Origin: Polynucleobacter sp. 15G-AUS-farblos
GTDB lineage: Bacteria > Pseudomonadota > Gammaproteobacteria > Burkholderiales > Burkholderiaceae
Reading direction: 5' to 3'
Length of the DNA stretch: 64,000 nucleotides
NCBI RefSeq assembly: GCF_018882445.1
Contig: NZ_JACVOM010000002.1
Span: forward strand, 186,001-250,000
Positions 43,225 through 52,758 of the stretch are shown here, in pieces. The notes under the pieces are model-generated. The model searched no databases. It worked only from the letters and a program-made list of their open reading frames with translations, and was not told the DNA's origin. Every line of letters begins with the position of its first letter. The first letter of the stretch is position 1. Position numbers and translations under genes: made by a program.

Positions 43225-45488
43225 TACTGAGTCGCTACACCACTTGAAGCAGGACTAGGAGATCCTGGCACCGGTGGACGAGAAAGTGGTGGATTGGTGT
43301 TAATCGTACTAGCCGGTAATCTTGGCGGGATCAATGGGGGCTCAGAATTACTAACATTAGGTAAGTCAGTCTCCTTAGGCAATAACATAGGTAATTGCTT
43401 AAATTGATCTTCCTTACCTTGCATAACGCTTAAGCGATTATTGGTAATTTCATCTGTTTGATTTTTATCCCGTAATACATAGGGACGCATGAAGACCAAG
43501 AGATTTCTTTTTACGCGATTCTTGTTGTCATAGCGAAATAATTGGCCAATTAACGGAATGCTGCTTAAAAATGGAATTCCGCTAGTCCCATCGGAGTACT
43601 CATCAGAAATCAGACCACCCAAAACGACCATCTGACCATCATCCACCAAAACATTCGATTCAATATTACGCTTGTTCAGCACCACACCCGATTGGGTTTG
43701 CGCAGCAACTGAAGATACCTCTTGATAGATCTGCATTTTGACAATGCCGTTATCAGAAATCTGTGGCTTCACTCTCAACAAAATACCTACGTCTTGACGA
43801 ACATAAGTCTGGAACGGGGTGACTGTTGAAGTAGATCCTGTGGTTGAATATGAGCCCGTTAGGATCGGGACATTTTGACCCACAATAATGCGCGCCTCTT
43901 CATTGTCTAAAGTAATCAAATTAGGTGTAGAGAGAATATTCGTGCCAGACGCTGTTTGTAGTGCCCTCACCAAGGCAGACATTGCATAAACACCATTGAA
44001 ACGGCTAATTAAACCCAAATTCAAACCAGGTGCAGGAGCTACTGGAACAGCGCCAGTATTTGCACCACCATTGGCAATCGTATTTACGTTTTGATTCAAT
44101 CCGAAAATATTCCCGCCAGCACCTTGATTTTGCCCAGGCGTTCCAAAATTCGTACTACCAAAGCCGACGTTTTGATTGCCAGATCCGACTAAGAAGTTCC
44201 ATTGAATTCCTAGCTCTGCAGCAGTTTCATTACTCACTTCAACAATGAGCGATTCAATATAGACTTGATTACGCCTTAAATCTAACTGCTCAATCACTTG
44301 CCTAAGGCTACGATACAAGGGCTCGCTACCAGTAATGAGAATGGAATTGGTTGCAGGCTCTGCTTGAATAAAGCCGCCAATGTTAGGGTTGCTAGAACTT
44401 GTTAAAGCAGAGGTGGCCAAGTTAGCACCAGCCCCTGCCGCCTGGCCGGGGGGCTGAGTTGTAGCACCTGGATTTTGCTGGGTATTACTTGCTAAAGCAG
44501 GAGGGGCATTGCTTGAACTAGCAACTTGAGCTGATAAGGCAGCATCTGCTGCAACTAAAGCTCGTAAAGTAACGGCCAATTTACTTGCCTCGGCATTTTT
44601 TAATGGCACTACCCAAATATTGCCGTTCTTATTACCTGGCGCATCTAATCTAGCTACCAAAATACGCACCTGCCGAACTCGTTCTGCACTTGAACTGCGA
44701 ATCAAGATTGAATTTGTACGCGGCTCAGACAAAATCATGGTCTTTAAAGCAGGATCTGCAGCGCCAGCAGTGCCTGTATCCAACACTTTATTTAGGATCG
44801 CTGCAACATCACTTGAAAAGGCATATTGCAATTTAATAGTTTGTACTTCAGTTGAGGTAGGAGCATCAATCGACTCAATTAAGGCAGCAATTCTCTGAAT
44901 ATTGCTGGCGTAGTCCGTCACAACAATCGTGTTGTTTCCAGGATAGGCATTAATCGTATTATTTGGCGAAACCAATGGGCGCAAGACAGGCAATAAATTA
45001 TTAGCTGACTCATAATTCAACTTAAAAACACGGGTAATAATTTGGTCGCCCTCTTGCTTGCCTTTACCAGTAGTAACTGAGGTGCTCACGAGCTTGGCAT
45101 CCGCTTGCGTAACTACCCGATACATGCCGTTGGTTTCGACTAAAGCAAAACCTGCAGTACGAAGAGCAGTTGAAAATGAGTCTAAAGCCTTTGATTTTGT
45201 AACGGGTCTATTAGTAATGAGAGTAATTGTGCCTTTGACTTGTGGATCAACCAAGATGGTTTGTCCAGTTGCCTTTGCAACCACACTGGCAACAGATTCA
45301 ATATCAGCATTATTAAAAGATAGCGAGACGGTGGCTTGCTCAATTGCTGGTCCTGCATTGATGTTTGTTAGATTTTGCGCCATGACTCCTGGCAAGAAAA
45401 CAAACTGATTAATGAGACAGCAGAGAAGAAATCGCAATGCATAATGCGATTTACTATGAGTATTTTTAGAATGCTGCATGCTGATCAT
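43224..45488 (-). CDS. gspD: Type II secretion outer-membrane secretin GspD
   Basis: 754 residues from the ATG at 45488, four bases after AGGA that follows the gspN stop; a longer frame to 45587 would overlap gspN. Signal peptide to about VMA-QN, no lipobox. N0 (VSLSFNNADIESVASVVAKA), N1-N3 repeats (KLNYESANNLLPVLRPLVSP, IKLQYAFSSDVAAIL, VVPLKNAEASKLAVTL), then the secretin core with VPILTGSY and VVLGGLISDE. Linker with many Gly/Asn (about 465-510) lies before the core. The Pro-rich tail (about 700-754) is long. Forms the outer-membrane channel. Confidence 0.95.
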   Translation of the reverse strand: MISMQHSKNTHSKSHYALRFLLCCLINQFVFLPGVMAQNLTNINAGPAIEQATVSLSFNNADIESVASVVAKATGQTILVDPQVKGTITLITNRPVTKSKALDSFSTALRTAGFALVETNGMYRVVTQADAKLVSTSVTTGKGKQEGDQIITRVFKLNYESANNLLPVLRPLVSPNNTINAYPGNNTIVVTDYASNIQRIAALIESIDAPTSTEVQTIKLQYAFSSDVAAILNKVLDTGTAGAADPALKTMILSEPRTNSILIRSSSAERVRQVRILVARLDAPGNKNGNIWVVPLKNAEASKLAVTLRALVAADAALSAQVASSSNAPPALASNTQQNPGATTQPPGQAAGAGANLATSALTSSSNPNIGGFIQAEPATNSILITGSEPLYRSLRQVIEQLDLRRNQVYIESLIVEVSNETAAELGIQWNFLVGSGNQNVGFGSTNFGTPGQNQGAGGNIFGLNQNVNTIANGGANTGAVPVAPAPGLNLGLISRFNGVYAMSALVRALQTASGTNILSTPNLITLDNEEARIIVGQNVPILTGSYSTTGSTSTVTPFQTYVRQDVGILLRVKPQISDNGIVKMQIYQEVSSVAAQTQSGVVLNKRNIESNVLVDDGQMVVLGGLISDEYSDGTSGIPFLSSIPLIGQLFRYDNKNRVKRNLLVFMRPYVLRDKNQTDEITNNRLSVMQGKEDQFKQLPMLLPKETDLPNVSNSEPPLIPPRLPASTINTNPPLSRPPVPGSPSPASSGVATQ

Positions 45489-45496
45489 TTCTTCCT

Positions 45497-46285
45497 CTAA
45501 TATTGCATGCGATAGGTATCGCCATCTTTCCTGCCCAATAAAGACAGTAAACCAATTAAGGAATCTTCTGCCTCGGGTGCGGCCCAAGCCCCACCTGCAA
45601 AGTGTAAGCCAGGACCAGCCTTAGAATCTGAAGATCCCTTGCCCTTCAATAACAGCGGTCCGGCAATAGTGTCAATCTGAAATGAAGTGCCAGTCTGTTC
45701 TAAATTAGCCTTAATTTCATAACTACCTAAGGGTTTCACATTACTAATCGGGCTAGAAAGGTTGTTGATATTGATTCGCACTGATCCAGAGGTATCTACC
45801 CCCTTTTTAATCTCACTCCAATGCGCTGTTAATTGACCACGGGGGCGAAGCGTATTCCAGGGACTGCCAAAGGCCTCAAGAATAGTGGCTGGTAAATCAA
45901 TTTCCCCGCTAGCAACCTTAATCTGGCTGGCGGAAACTGAAATCAATAAGGGTTTATCTAGCCCCACAAAATTCACATCCACTTGGCACATACCCTGCAT
46001 CAAGCTGCATTGTGATTTCCAGGAAAATCTTTCAGTGATCGCAGACGCCGGCCGACAAGCCCCATCCGTTAGGTTTGGCTCCGAAAAACCAAAGGCAGCA
46101 CTGCCATTCCATATAGTGCCTGTAGGCTGATGTAGGGTAACGCGACAGGCAGATTGGTTTCCCAATAGATTGGCAACCACCCCAATTGGCATTTGCCTAA
46201 TGACGATACCAATCAATAAGATCAATAGGATCAGTAAAAATGTCTTGTGCGATTTTGTAGAGGATGTATTTAGGGAGATCTTCAT
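45497..46285 (-). CDS. gspN: Type II secretion protein GspN
   Basis: 262 residues with one N-terminal membrane helix (about 15-35) and a beta-rich periplasmic part: SACRVTLHQPTGTIWNGSAAF and WNTLRPRGQLTAHWSEI are family blocks. GspN is an accessory component, absent from many systems. Its ATG overlaps the gspM stop by ATGA. Confidence 0.85.
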   Translation of the reverse strand: MKISLNTSSTKSHKTFLLILLILLIGIVIRQMPIGVVANLLGNQSACRVTLHQPTGTIWNGSAAFGFSEPNLTDGACRPASAITERFSWKSQCSLMQGMCQVDVNFVGLDKPLLISVSASQIKVASGEIDLPATILEAFGSPWNTLRPRGQLTAHWSEIKKGVDTSGSVRININNLSSPISNVKPLGSYEIKANLEQTGTSFQIDTIAGPLLLKGKGSSDSKAGPGLHFAGGAWAAPEAEDSLIGLLSLLGRKDGDTYRMQY

Positions 46286-46911
46286 CTTGAAGTCCCATTA
46301 TTCAATGCAGAAAAATTGGATCCAGCATTCGAATTACTAGTTTGAATTAGTGCTGCACTAACATTGACTATTGCCATTTTTGAAGTAGCACTTACCTCAA
46401 CTCGCTCTGGGTATAAATGCCAAGTAGCTCTTAATTCTTCCAATACATCAACCACGCTCGAAAATAAAACATCACTTGCTTGGAACTCAATGCGAGGAGG
46501 ATTTTCAAGACTTAATCTCAATACGCTAGGCTTAATTTTTTTTGCTATTAGAGTCATACGAATTTTTTGTAACTCAGCTTCATCTATTGGCTCAATCGTG
46601 ATCTGTTGTGCGGGAGCAGTTTTAGATAATTTCACGAGATTTTCCATTTGCGACCATTGTGCTGGACGCAAACTTATAGCGCCCTCCAACTGACGCATAT
46701 AGGGCAAGACCCAAAAATCCAAACTTATCCACAAAAGCAATCCAGCTACCATCACTCCGAGAATAGGATGAGGCTTCCTGTAGAGGCGGCGACCCTCAAG
46801 CCATGTAAAGTGCTTGCTAATAGACTGATACCAAGAAGTTGGTCTGGCATCACCCCAGCGAGTGGCGCGCTTAGCCAGATCTATTAGATGTAATTTAGAG
46901 TAAAACTTCAT
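46282..46911 (-). CDS. gspM: Type II secretion protein GspM
   Basis: 209 residues from the ATG at 46911; an in-frame TTG at 46953 would add 14 residues and neither has a good ribosome site. One membrane helix (about 56-75, GVMVAGLLLWISLDFWVLPY), then a ferredoxin-like periplasmic domain (VEVSATSKMAIVNVSA). GspM binds GspL at the inner-membrane platform. First gene of the minus-strand arm; overlaps gspN by ATGA. Confidence 0.85.
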   Translation of the reverse strand: MKFYSKLHLIDLAKRATRWGDARPTSWYQSISKHFTWLEGRRLYRKPHPILGVMVAGLLLWISLDFWVLPYMRQLEGAISLRPAQWSQMENLVKLSKTAPAQQITIEPIDEAELQKIRMTLIAKKIKPSVLRLSLENPPRIEFQASDVLFSSVVDVLEELRATWHLYPERVEVSATSKMAIVNVSAALIQTSNSNAGSNFSALNNGTSR

Positions 46912-47100
46912 ATACTGACGAACTGATATTTCCTGACCCTTTTGTAAATCCAAGTTTAATAGGATACAGCTACATTAGGGCTCTGAGAGGGATTAGACCC
47001 TCAAAAGTGTTCACATTTTGAGGAAAAGCATACCTATTTAGTTATGATTTGGCTGATAATTCTAAATAGTTCAAAGCACCATTGATTAAAGAAAGATTCC

Positions 47101-47691
47101 TTGAAACGGTTGCAAGCATTCATTCTCAGCAAGTATATTGATACTACAGCCCAGCTTGATTTGCGTTTTCGTCAATCCAGAAGCGCGCTGAGGGGGAATA
47201 AACTTGCCTCAAGCTTTCTTACTCCAATCCGGTTTAGTCAGTCACTAAGTTATCTGCTGATCTGCTTTACTGCAGCCGCATCAACCTTTTGGTTAATGCA
47301 TGTCATACAAATCCCAGCACCTGAAGACACTCTATTGAAGAGCTCAAAGGGCACATCCCTCTATATAAATCAAGATCTGAGCGCAAGCTACCCTCTTTTT
47401 GGCAGCAAACCTTTAGCCACAGACAATATTATTTTGCGCGGAGTAGTCGTTACTGAAAAAACCTCGAGTGGGGTATATCAGGGCTTTGCGCTCTTTGATA
47501 TCGATGGAAAGCCAAGCGGTGCTATTGCTGTTGGCGAAACGATTGATAGAGGAATGACATTAAAATCAATTGATACAGAGACGGCTACCTTGCTGTATCA
47601 AGGAAAAGAAATGGGCTTTTCTGTTCAAAAGAGTAAAAAAGATAGCGCTCCCTCAAGCCGAAGCTCTGAAATCAAAAAAGCTAGAAACTAG
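47101..47691 (+). CDS. gspC: Type II secretion protein GspC
   Basis: 196 residues, TTG start with GAAAGA upstream. Membrane helix at about 47-66, then the homology region: LFGSKPLATDNIILRGVVVTE, GFALFDIDGKPSGAIAVGET and TLLYQGKEMGFSV. It lacks a C-terminal PDZ or coiled coil, as in shorter GspC. It links the secretin to the inner platform. First gene of the plus-strand arm, divergent from gspM by about 190 bp. Confidence 0.85.
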   Translation: MKRLQAFILSKYIDTTAQLDLRFRQSRSALRGNKLASSFLTPIRFSQSLSYLLICFTAAASTFWLMHVIQIPAPEDTLLKSSKGTSLYINQDLSASYPLFGSKPLATDNIILRGVVVTEKTSSGVYQGFALFDIDGKPSGAIAVGETIDRGMTLKSIDTETATLLYQGKEMGFSVQKSKKDSAPSSRSSEIKKARN

Positions 47692-47713
47692 AATGTAATG
47701 AGGCCTCTTTCCA

Positions 47714-48175
47714 ATGACTAATATCCTATATCGTCTTCGTATGAAGACTAAAACCCGTTTTCAGAATAATGAAGCTGGATTTACTCTGATTGAAATCATG
47801 GTGGTGATTGCCATCATTGGCATCTTGGCGACTTTAATTGTTCCACGCATCATGGGACGCCCAGATGAGGCTCGCGTTACTGCTGCAAAACATGATATTG
47901 GCACATTAAATCAAGCGCTGAAGTTATATCGCTTAGATATCGGTCGCTACCCCACTACCGAACAAGGGCTTAGTGCTCTGGTCACTAGACCAAGTGCAGA
48001 GCCAGTTCCGCAAAATTGGAAAATAGGTGGCTACTTAGACTCTCTGCCGAATGATCCTTGGGGGCATCCTTATCAGTATGCCAATCCAGGCACTAAAGGC
48101 GAAATTGATATTTATAGTTACGGGGCAGATAAGAAGCCAGGCGGTACTGGTGCAGATGCGGATGTCGGTATCTAA
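47714..48175 (+). CDS. gspG: Major pseudopilin GspG
   Basis: 153 residues. Prepilin motif [10 protein letters not shown] with Glu at +5, a hydrophobic helix, then [32 protein letters not shown] and the calcium-loop tail [19 protein letters not shown]. Cleavage needs a GspO/PilD peptidase, not present in this window. Start at 47714 has a GAGG about ten bases upstream. Confidence 0.95.
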   Translation: MTNILYRLRMKTKTRFQNNEAGFTLIEIMVVIAIIGILATLIVPRIMGRPDEARVTAAKHDIGTLNQALKLYRLDIGRYPTTEQGLSALVTRPSAEPVPQNWKIGGYLDSLPNDPWGHPYQYANPGTKGEIDIYSYGADKKPGGTGADADVGI

Positions 48176-48656
48176 TAAAGGGAAAGCCAATCCCCTTTCA
48201 AATACCCCTCTAGAGGGTGGCTTCACTCTCATTGAGATGTTGCTAGTACTAAGCATAGTGGCAATCTTATTAACTGTTGCAGTCTTAACTATCCCCAATC
48301 ATGATGAGCGTAATTGGCGAAATAATTTAGACCAGTTAGTAAGCTCACTCAATGCCGCCCAGGATGAAAGTCAAATGACAGGTATTCCAATGCGTGCAGA
48401 GATTGGCGAATCAGGATGGCGCTTTAGTAAATCGGATCCTCTAGCGCAAACCAGAGACTCCAATCAGCCGGCTACTTTTATTCCCGATGCTTATAAAGCC
48501 CAGACTTGGTCAAAACCTGTGATCATGGATCCTCTGCAATTGAACTTGGGGGCTGAATATGTCTCTGAAGTTTTGCGTACCACCATAGAACAAGAAAAAC
48601 GTACTGCGACCTTAATACGCTCCAACGATGGTCACTTCAGTTGGGCTTCTCCATGA
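48156..48656 (+). CDS. gspH: Minor pseudopilin GspH
   Basis: 166 residues (or 164 from 48162). Both ATGs lie inside the 3' end of gspG in another frame. Prepilin motif [19 protein letters not shown], then the GspH beta domain with [20 protein letters not shown]. Overlap with gspG and an ATGA with gspI indicate strict coupling. Reading further upstream to 48051 is an artefact. Confidence 0.9.
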   Translation: MRMSVSNKGKANPLSNTPLEGGFTLIEMLLVLSIVAILLTVAVLTIPNHDERNWRNNLDQLVSSLNAAQDESQMTGIPMRAEIGESGWRFSKSDPLAQTRDSNQPATFIPDAYKAQTWSKPVIMDPLQLNLGAEYVSEVLRTTIEQEKRTATLIRSNDGHFSWASP

Positions 48657-49066
48657 ACAAGCAGAAATTCAAAGCGAAAAATGGATTTGCGCTCATTGAG
48701 GTCTTAGTCGGTTTAGTAGTTCTGAGTATTGCACTCATAGCTGCATTTCGAGCTGTAGCTTTAAGTACAGATACACAATTCGCTGTAACTCAGCGGACGA
48801 TGGCACTCTGGAGTGCAGATAATGCCCTCAATGAAATTCGAATGAATCGAGTTTGGCCAGAAATAGGTACTAGCACCTTCAGCTGCCCTCAAGCAACCTT
48901 GATATTAGTTTGTCAACGCAAGGTCAGTGCTATGCCCAACCCTTCTTTCAGACGAGTTGAAGTCACCGTGTTTCTTGCTAATGAAGCCAATAGCACTCAA
49001 GTAAATGGATCCCGACTAGCATGGCTTGTGACAGTAGTGCCCAACCTGAATTCAGGAGCGCTATGA
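48653..49066 (+). CDS. gspI: Minor pseudopilin GspI
   Basis: 137 residues. The ATG overlaps the gspH stop (ATGA). Prepilin motif NG-FALIEVLVGLVVLSIALIAAFR, then NALNEIRMNRVWPEIGTSTF and FRRVEVTVF, the family's core. A TTG at 48641 is not needed. Confidence 0.9.
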   Translation: MNKQKFKAKNGFALIEVLVGLVVLSIALIAAFRAVALSTDTQFAVTQRTMALWSADNALNEIRMNRVWPEIGTSTFSCPQATLILVCQRKVSAMPNPSFRRVEVTVFLANEANSTQVNGSRLAWLVTVVPNLNSGAL

Positions 49067-49671
49067 AGCAAAAGATTGCTTCAGATGCTGGCTTTACTCT
49101 CATGGAGGTGATGGTGGCTATGATCGTGATGGCCGTGGTGGGTCTTTTAGCGTGGCGAGGTATGGATGTCATGCTCAGAAGCAAAGAAAACATCGAAGCA
49201 CGAGCCAAACAAGATGCAATTTATTTTCAGTTAGCGCGTCAATTCGAACGCGATTGCCAAGAAATGATTACAGGTACTCAATTAACCGTCCCACCATATT
49301 CAGCAGGGACCAAGAATATCTGGTGGCTTAGACGAAATTCTGAGACAAAACTAACCAGCTGGATAGTTGTCGGCTATGGAATCACGCCAACCGGCCTGCA
49401 GAGATGGATCAGTCGGCCTCTGAACAATCAATCAGATGCTTTAGCAGTATGGCAGCCATTGGTAAGAGATCCTGATCTCGCTTCAAGCGACATGAAAGTA
49501 TCTCTCGAGATTCCAGAAATTATTACCCAGCAAGCCAATGTCATTACCAATATGCCAGCTGTCGGAAAAGGTAATGACACCCCCTTGTTAGCAGGATTCA
49601 ATATACGGTGGGGACTTAAAAATACGCCCTTCCCGATTACCAGATCGTGTTTGGCTGGTACGAGCTTATAG
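49063..49671 (+). CDS. gspJ: Minor pseudopilin GspJ
   Basis: 202 residues. AGGAG at 49054-49058 and an ATGA overlap with gspI fix the start. Prepilin motif AG-FTLMEVMVAM, then WRGMDVMLRSKENIEARAKQ. The final 16 residues (NTPFPITRSCLAGTSL) do not look like a GspJ tail, while other frames of the same DNA read LPDRVWLVRAYRM and ALPDYQIVFGWYELIE (see findings). Confidence 0.88.
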   Translation: MKQKIASDAGFTLMEVMVAMIVMAVVGLLAWRGMDVMLRSKENIEARAKQDAIYFQLARQFERDCQEMITGTQLTVPPYSAGTKNIWWLRRNSETKLTSWIVVGYGITPTGLQRWISRPLNNQSDALAVWQPLVRDPDLASSDMKVSLEIPEIITQQANVITNMPAVGKGNDTPLLAGFNIRWGLKNTPFPITRSCLAGTSL

Positions 49672-49672
49672 A

Positions 49673-50626
49673 ATGAACATTTTCAATCGAACAAAGCGAA
49701 TGAAAGCTGAGCAAGGATCGGCTACCGTTACAGCGTTGATTGTGGTTGGCGTCGCATCGATTGTGATTGCTAGTCTCATATGGCGCCAACAAATCCAAAT
49801 TCGTAATATTGAAACGATACGGGATAAAACCCAGGCCCAATGGCTACAACACGGCATGATTGATTTTGCAAGGCTTGTATTAGCCCAAGATTTGCGTGTT
49901 AGCCAAGTTGATCACCTAGCCGAATCCTGGTCCCTCCCCCTGAGCGACAGCAAGGTAGCCGATTTTTTAAAGAATGTAGATATCCCAGATGAACTTCAAG
50001 CAGTTACAGTCAATGGCGGAATAACAGATGCCCAAAGCTTATTTAATCTCACCAATCTTTGGAATGGTAATTACCAAATTAACGCCAATGGAGTACTGGC
50101 TTATTCGCGACTACTTACTGCTTTAGGCATTAATCCAAATTTAGCTCAGCAAACGGCTCAAGTAGCACAAGATAATCAAATGGCGTTTAATGATGTCAGC
50201 GACTTAATTGGGGTTCCTGGCTATACCGAAGCAATGATTCAAAAACTGCGTTCTTATGTAACTGTATTACCCATCCCCACCACAATCAATATCAATACTG
50301 CCTCTGCTGAAGTATTAATGTCTGCATTTGCAAGTTTATCCCGCTCATCTGCAAATACTATTGTGCAAAATCGATCGAGTGCACCTGCTAAAAGTTTAGA
50401 AGAAATCAATCAGCTTTTAATGCGCTCAGGCGCTGGAACAAACGTTACGGTGGATCCAAGTCTAGTGAACGTCAACTCCCAATATTGGCTTGCATCCTCC
50501 GAAGTGAAGCTGGGAAGCGGTATTTTTAGAAATTCGAGCTTAATTCAGAGATCATTGAGCCCCATGGCTTTGGGCAACTATACTCAAGTGATATGGAATA
50601 GAACCAGCAGAATATTGTCAGAATGA
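49673..50626 (+). CDS. gspK: Minor pseudopilin GspK
   Basis: 317 residues. Prepilin site QG-SATVTALIVVGVASIVIASL, lacking Glu at +5 as is usual for GspK. The SAM-like/helix-hairpin insertion with AQSLFNLTNLW, DVSDLIGVPGYTEAMIQKLR and TININTASAEVLMSAFAS is diagnostic. GspK caps the pseudopilus tip with GspI and GspJ. Overlaps gspL by ATGA. Confidence 0.92.
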   Translation: MNIFNRTKRMKAEQGSATVTALIVVGVASIVIASLIWRQQIQIRNIETIRDKTQAQWLQHGMIDFARLVLAQDLRVSQVDHLAESWSLPLSDSKVADFLKNVDIPDELQAVTVNGGITDAQSLFNLTNLWNGNYQINANGVLAYSRLLTALGINPNLAQQTAQVAQDNQMAFNDVSDLIGVPGYTEAMIQKLRSYVTVLPIPTTININTASAEVLMSAFASLSRSSANTIVQNRSSAPAKSLEEINQLLMRSGAGTNVTVDPSLVNVNSQYWLASSEVKLGSGIFRNSSLIQRSLSPMALGNYTQVIWNRTSRILSE

Positions 50627-51948
50627 GCCTACTAATTATTCATTGTCCAGTCAGACCACTTTTTGAAGAAGTTGGCACTGATGGCGGCTTCAATTCTCAG
50701 AAAGAAGCTTTTGAGTGGTGTTTATGTGAAACCAGCACATTGCATGCCACTATCCAATCCACAGGTACAGGGCCTATTGAGTCGATGCCGTATGCCGATG
50801 AAGCTTTGGTATTAATGCAAACGCTAGATGTTCGCTTGATAGAAAAAAAGGTTCCCCTAGTAAAGGTAAAAAAATTACAACAGGTCTTGCCCAGCTTAAT
50901 TGAAGATGAATTGCTAGGTGGGACTGATAACGCCCTTATCTATGCCCTTCCTCCATTGGCTGGTAAATCAGGATCAGAAAGAACCTTGGCCGTCATGAAC
51001 CGGTCATGGTTTAGATGGCTCGCAAAAGAACTAGATAGCCTTCTGAGTCCGCGGGTTCGGATGATTCCCGATTGTCTGATTCTGCCCTTACAAAATGCGA
51101 CCTTCATTCAACCAGCATCTCCAAGCTCTTGCCTTGCGTTTCAAAGAAATGATGCCTCTATCATTTATACATGGCATCAAGCTGATCAAATTGGAGTCGC
51201 GTGGATAGACGATTCAGAAGCAATAATGCTACCCAGTCAATTAGAAGATATTCAACCAATAGAGTGGTCTTGGGATTGGATGGCCTCCCGAGCATTTGCC
51301 TTTAGTCGCAATAAAGAGATTGCAAGCGCAAGCTTAAACCTATTGCTTGCTGATAATCTGGCACGTAAGTCCTCCAAGAAATCTGCTTTACCTTGGTTTG
51401 CTCATTCAGAGAATGATTCACAAAATCCAATCAGCAATACTGTTTCATGGTTAGATCATGGCTTATGGGTCAAACCCATTCGTTGGGCCCAATATGCAAT
51501 GGGTAGCATGATTTTAGGTGTGGGTATTTATACTTCATGGCTCGCCATTGATAATTGGCGCTGGGGTCGTAATATGGAGATCTCTGCAGCACAGTTTCTG
51601 ACACCAGAAACAATTAACTTAATTGCTCAAAATAAAAATACTGAATCAATTACGCAAGCATTTACGAAGCAATCAACTAATGAAGCGCGTCTTAAAGGCC
51701 TCCCTACTGATGCTGATTTCACCGCAATGGCAGGCAAACTACAACAACTCAAGGTAGCCCTTGGAAAAGGGTCTATCGAAAAAATGGATTATGACGGCTA
51801 TCGAATTGATTTTGAATTTAAGCATGGTGGCGACGTACTTAGTTCAGCCGACATCATTGCCAAAGCCCAATCCTTAGGCTTAAAGCTTACGGACCTTGGA
51901 AATAATCGCTACAGATTGCAACCTTATGCAGGATTAGGATCAAGCTAA
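50623..51948 (+). CDS. gspL: Type II secretion protein GspL
   Basis: 441 residues. Cytoplasmic actin-like domain (VKKLQQVLPSLIEDELLGGTDN, RTLAVMNRSWFRWL), a membrane helix at about 290-310 (AMGSMILGVGIYTSWLAI) and a periplasmic ferredoxin-like domain (GSIEKMDYDGYRIDFEF). It anchors GspE and partners GspM, which is encoded in the other arm. Last gene of the plus-strand arm. Confidence 0.9.
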   Translation: MSLLIIHCPVRPLFEEVGTDGGFNSQKEAFEWCLCETSTLHATIQSTGTGPIESMPYADEALVLMQTLDVRLIEKKVPLVKVKKLQQVLPSLIEDELLGGTDNALIYALPPLAGKSGSERTLAVMNRSWFRWLAKELDSLLSPRVRMIPDCLILPLQNATFIQPASPSSCLAFQRNDASIIYTWHQADQIGVAWIDDSEAIMLPSQLEDIQPIEWSWDWMASRAFAFSRNKEIASASLNLLLADNLARKSSKKSALPWFAHSENDSQNPISNTVSWLDHGLWVKPIRWAQYAMGSMILGVGIYTSWLAIDNWRWGRNMEISAAQFLTPETINLIAQNKNTESITQAFTKQSTNEARLKGLPTDADFTAMAGKLQQLKVALGKGSIEKMDYDGYRIDFEFKHGGDVLSSADIIAKAQSLGLKLTDLGNNRYRLQPYAGLGSS

Positions 51949-51984
51949 GGCTAAGAACTATCTAGTCGCATGAATCCCATTGAC

Positions 51985-52146
51985 CTAAAACCGATAATCA
52001 ACACCTAGCAATGTAATAGTAACTTTAAAGCTGGCTGTTCCAAATCCGTTTGCAGCAATATTTTTGATTGCCATAGCTGGAGTAGTTGACTTCAGCAAAT
52101 CCATAGCAATTATCTTGAATGACCTGACGATCGAGTAGAACCCCAT
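51985..52146 (-). pseudogene. Remnant of an outer-membrane beta-barrel gene (C-terminal strand)
   Basis: A minus-strand frame ends NGFGTASFKVTITLLGVDYRF-stop, a textbook last barrel strand with terminal Phe. Upstream only about 30 further codons are open (back to an ATG at 52146) and they do not look like barrel strands, so the rest of the gene has been lost. No ribosome site. Region 51949-52194 otherwise shows nothing. Confidence 0.5.
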
Positions 52147-52194
52147 TCTTTGATGCCTACCCCTACTTTATTACGTTAGTTAGATGAATTAAAA

Positions 52195-52704
52195 TTAACT
52201 TCCATCAAATATTCTGAATTTCAACTGTAATGAGATTGCGCCATGTACTCGATCTCCAACCGTAGGAATAAAAAATATATTGGCACCAAATCTACCCTCT
52301 TCAATAGTCAGCGCTGGTAAAACTGCTGGAAACCAACCTCCATTATTAGTAGATTGATAACCATTAAACCCACCAGCAACAACACCCAGCTTTACTGGAC
52401 CTACTGCAATTGGCTGGTAGTAGATGCCCAAATAGCTTGAGCGGTCATTATCACTATTTCTATAATTTCCGAAAGTCGCAGAAGCTACCGTATTAAAACG
52501 ATACTCAAGTCCGATTCCCCAGTTATTGTTATTTAAGTTTTGGTCTTTTTGGAAATGGTATGAATACATTCCGGGATTGACCCAAAGCTCACTTTTAGAT
52601 TGTGGCTCGATGATCTGAAGCCAACTATAGGATTCTTGAGCATATGCAGAGCAAGAATAGAAAATAGTAAAAGCTAGGAACGTGAAATTACGGATAAAGC
52701 TCAT
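52195..52704 (-). CDS. Small outer-membrane beta-barrel protein
   Basis: 169 residues from the ATG at 52704 (GTG at 52707 also in frame). Signal peptide to about AYA-QES. Alternating strands such as WGIGLEYRFNTVASATFGNY, YLGIYYQPIAVGPVKLGVVAG and RFGANIFFIPTVG suggest an eight-stranded barrel, with some resemblance to PagP-like lipid A modifying proteins, but I cannot confirm catalytic residues. It ends QLKFRIFDGS, so the Phe expected as the last residue is followed by three more. Unknown function. Confidence 0.6.
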   Translation of the reverse strand: MSFIRNFTFLAFTIFYSCSAYAQESYSWLQIIEPQSKSELWVNPGMYSYHFQKDQNLNNNNWGIGLEYRFNTVASATFGNYRNSDNDRSSYLGIYYQPIAVGPVKLGVVAGGFNGYQSTNNGGWFPAVLPALTIEEGRFGANIFFIPTVGDRVHGAISLQLKFRIFDGS

Positions 52705-52758
52705 CACTCAATTAAACCATCTTTAGCAAAGCAACTTAAGAATGAAGTTGCCTACAGG

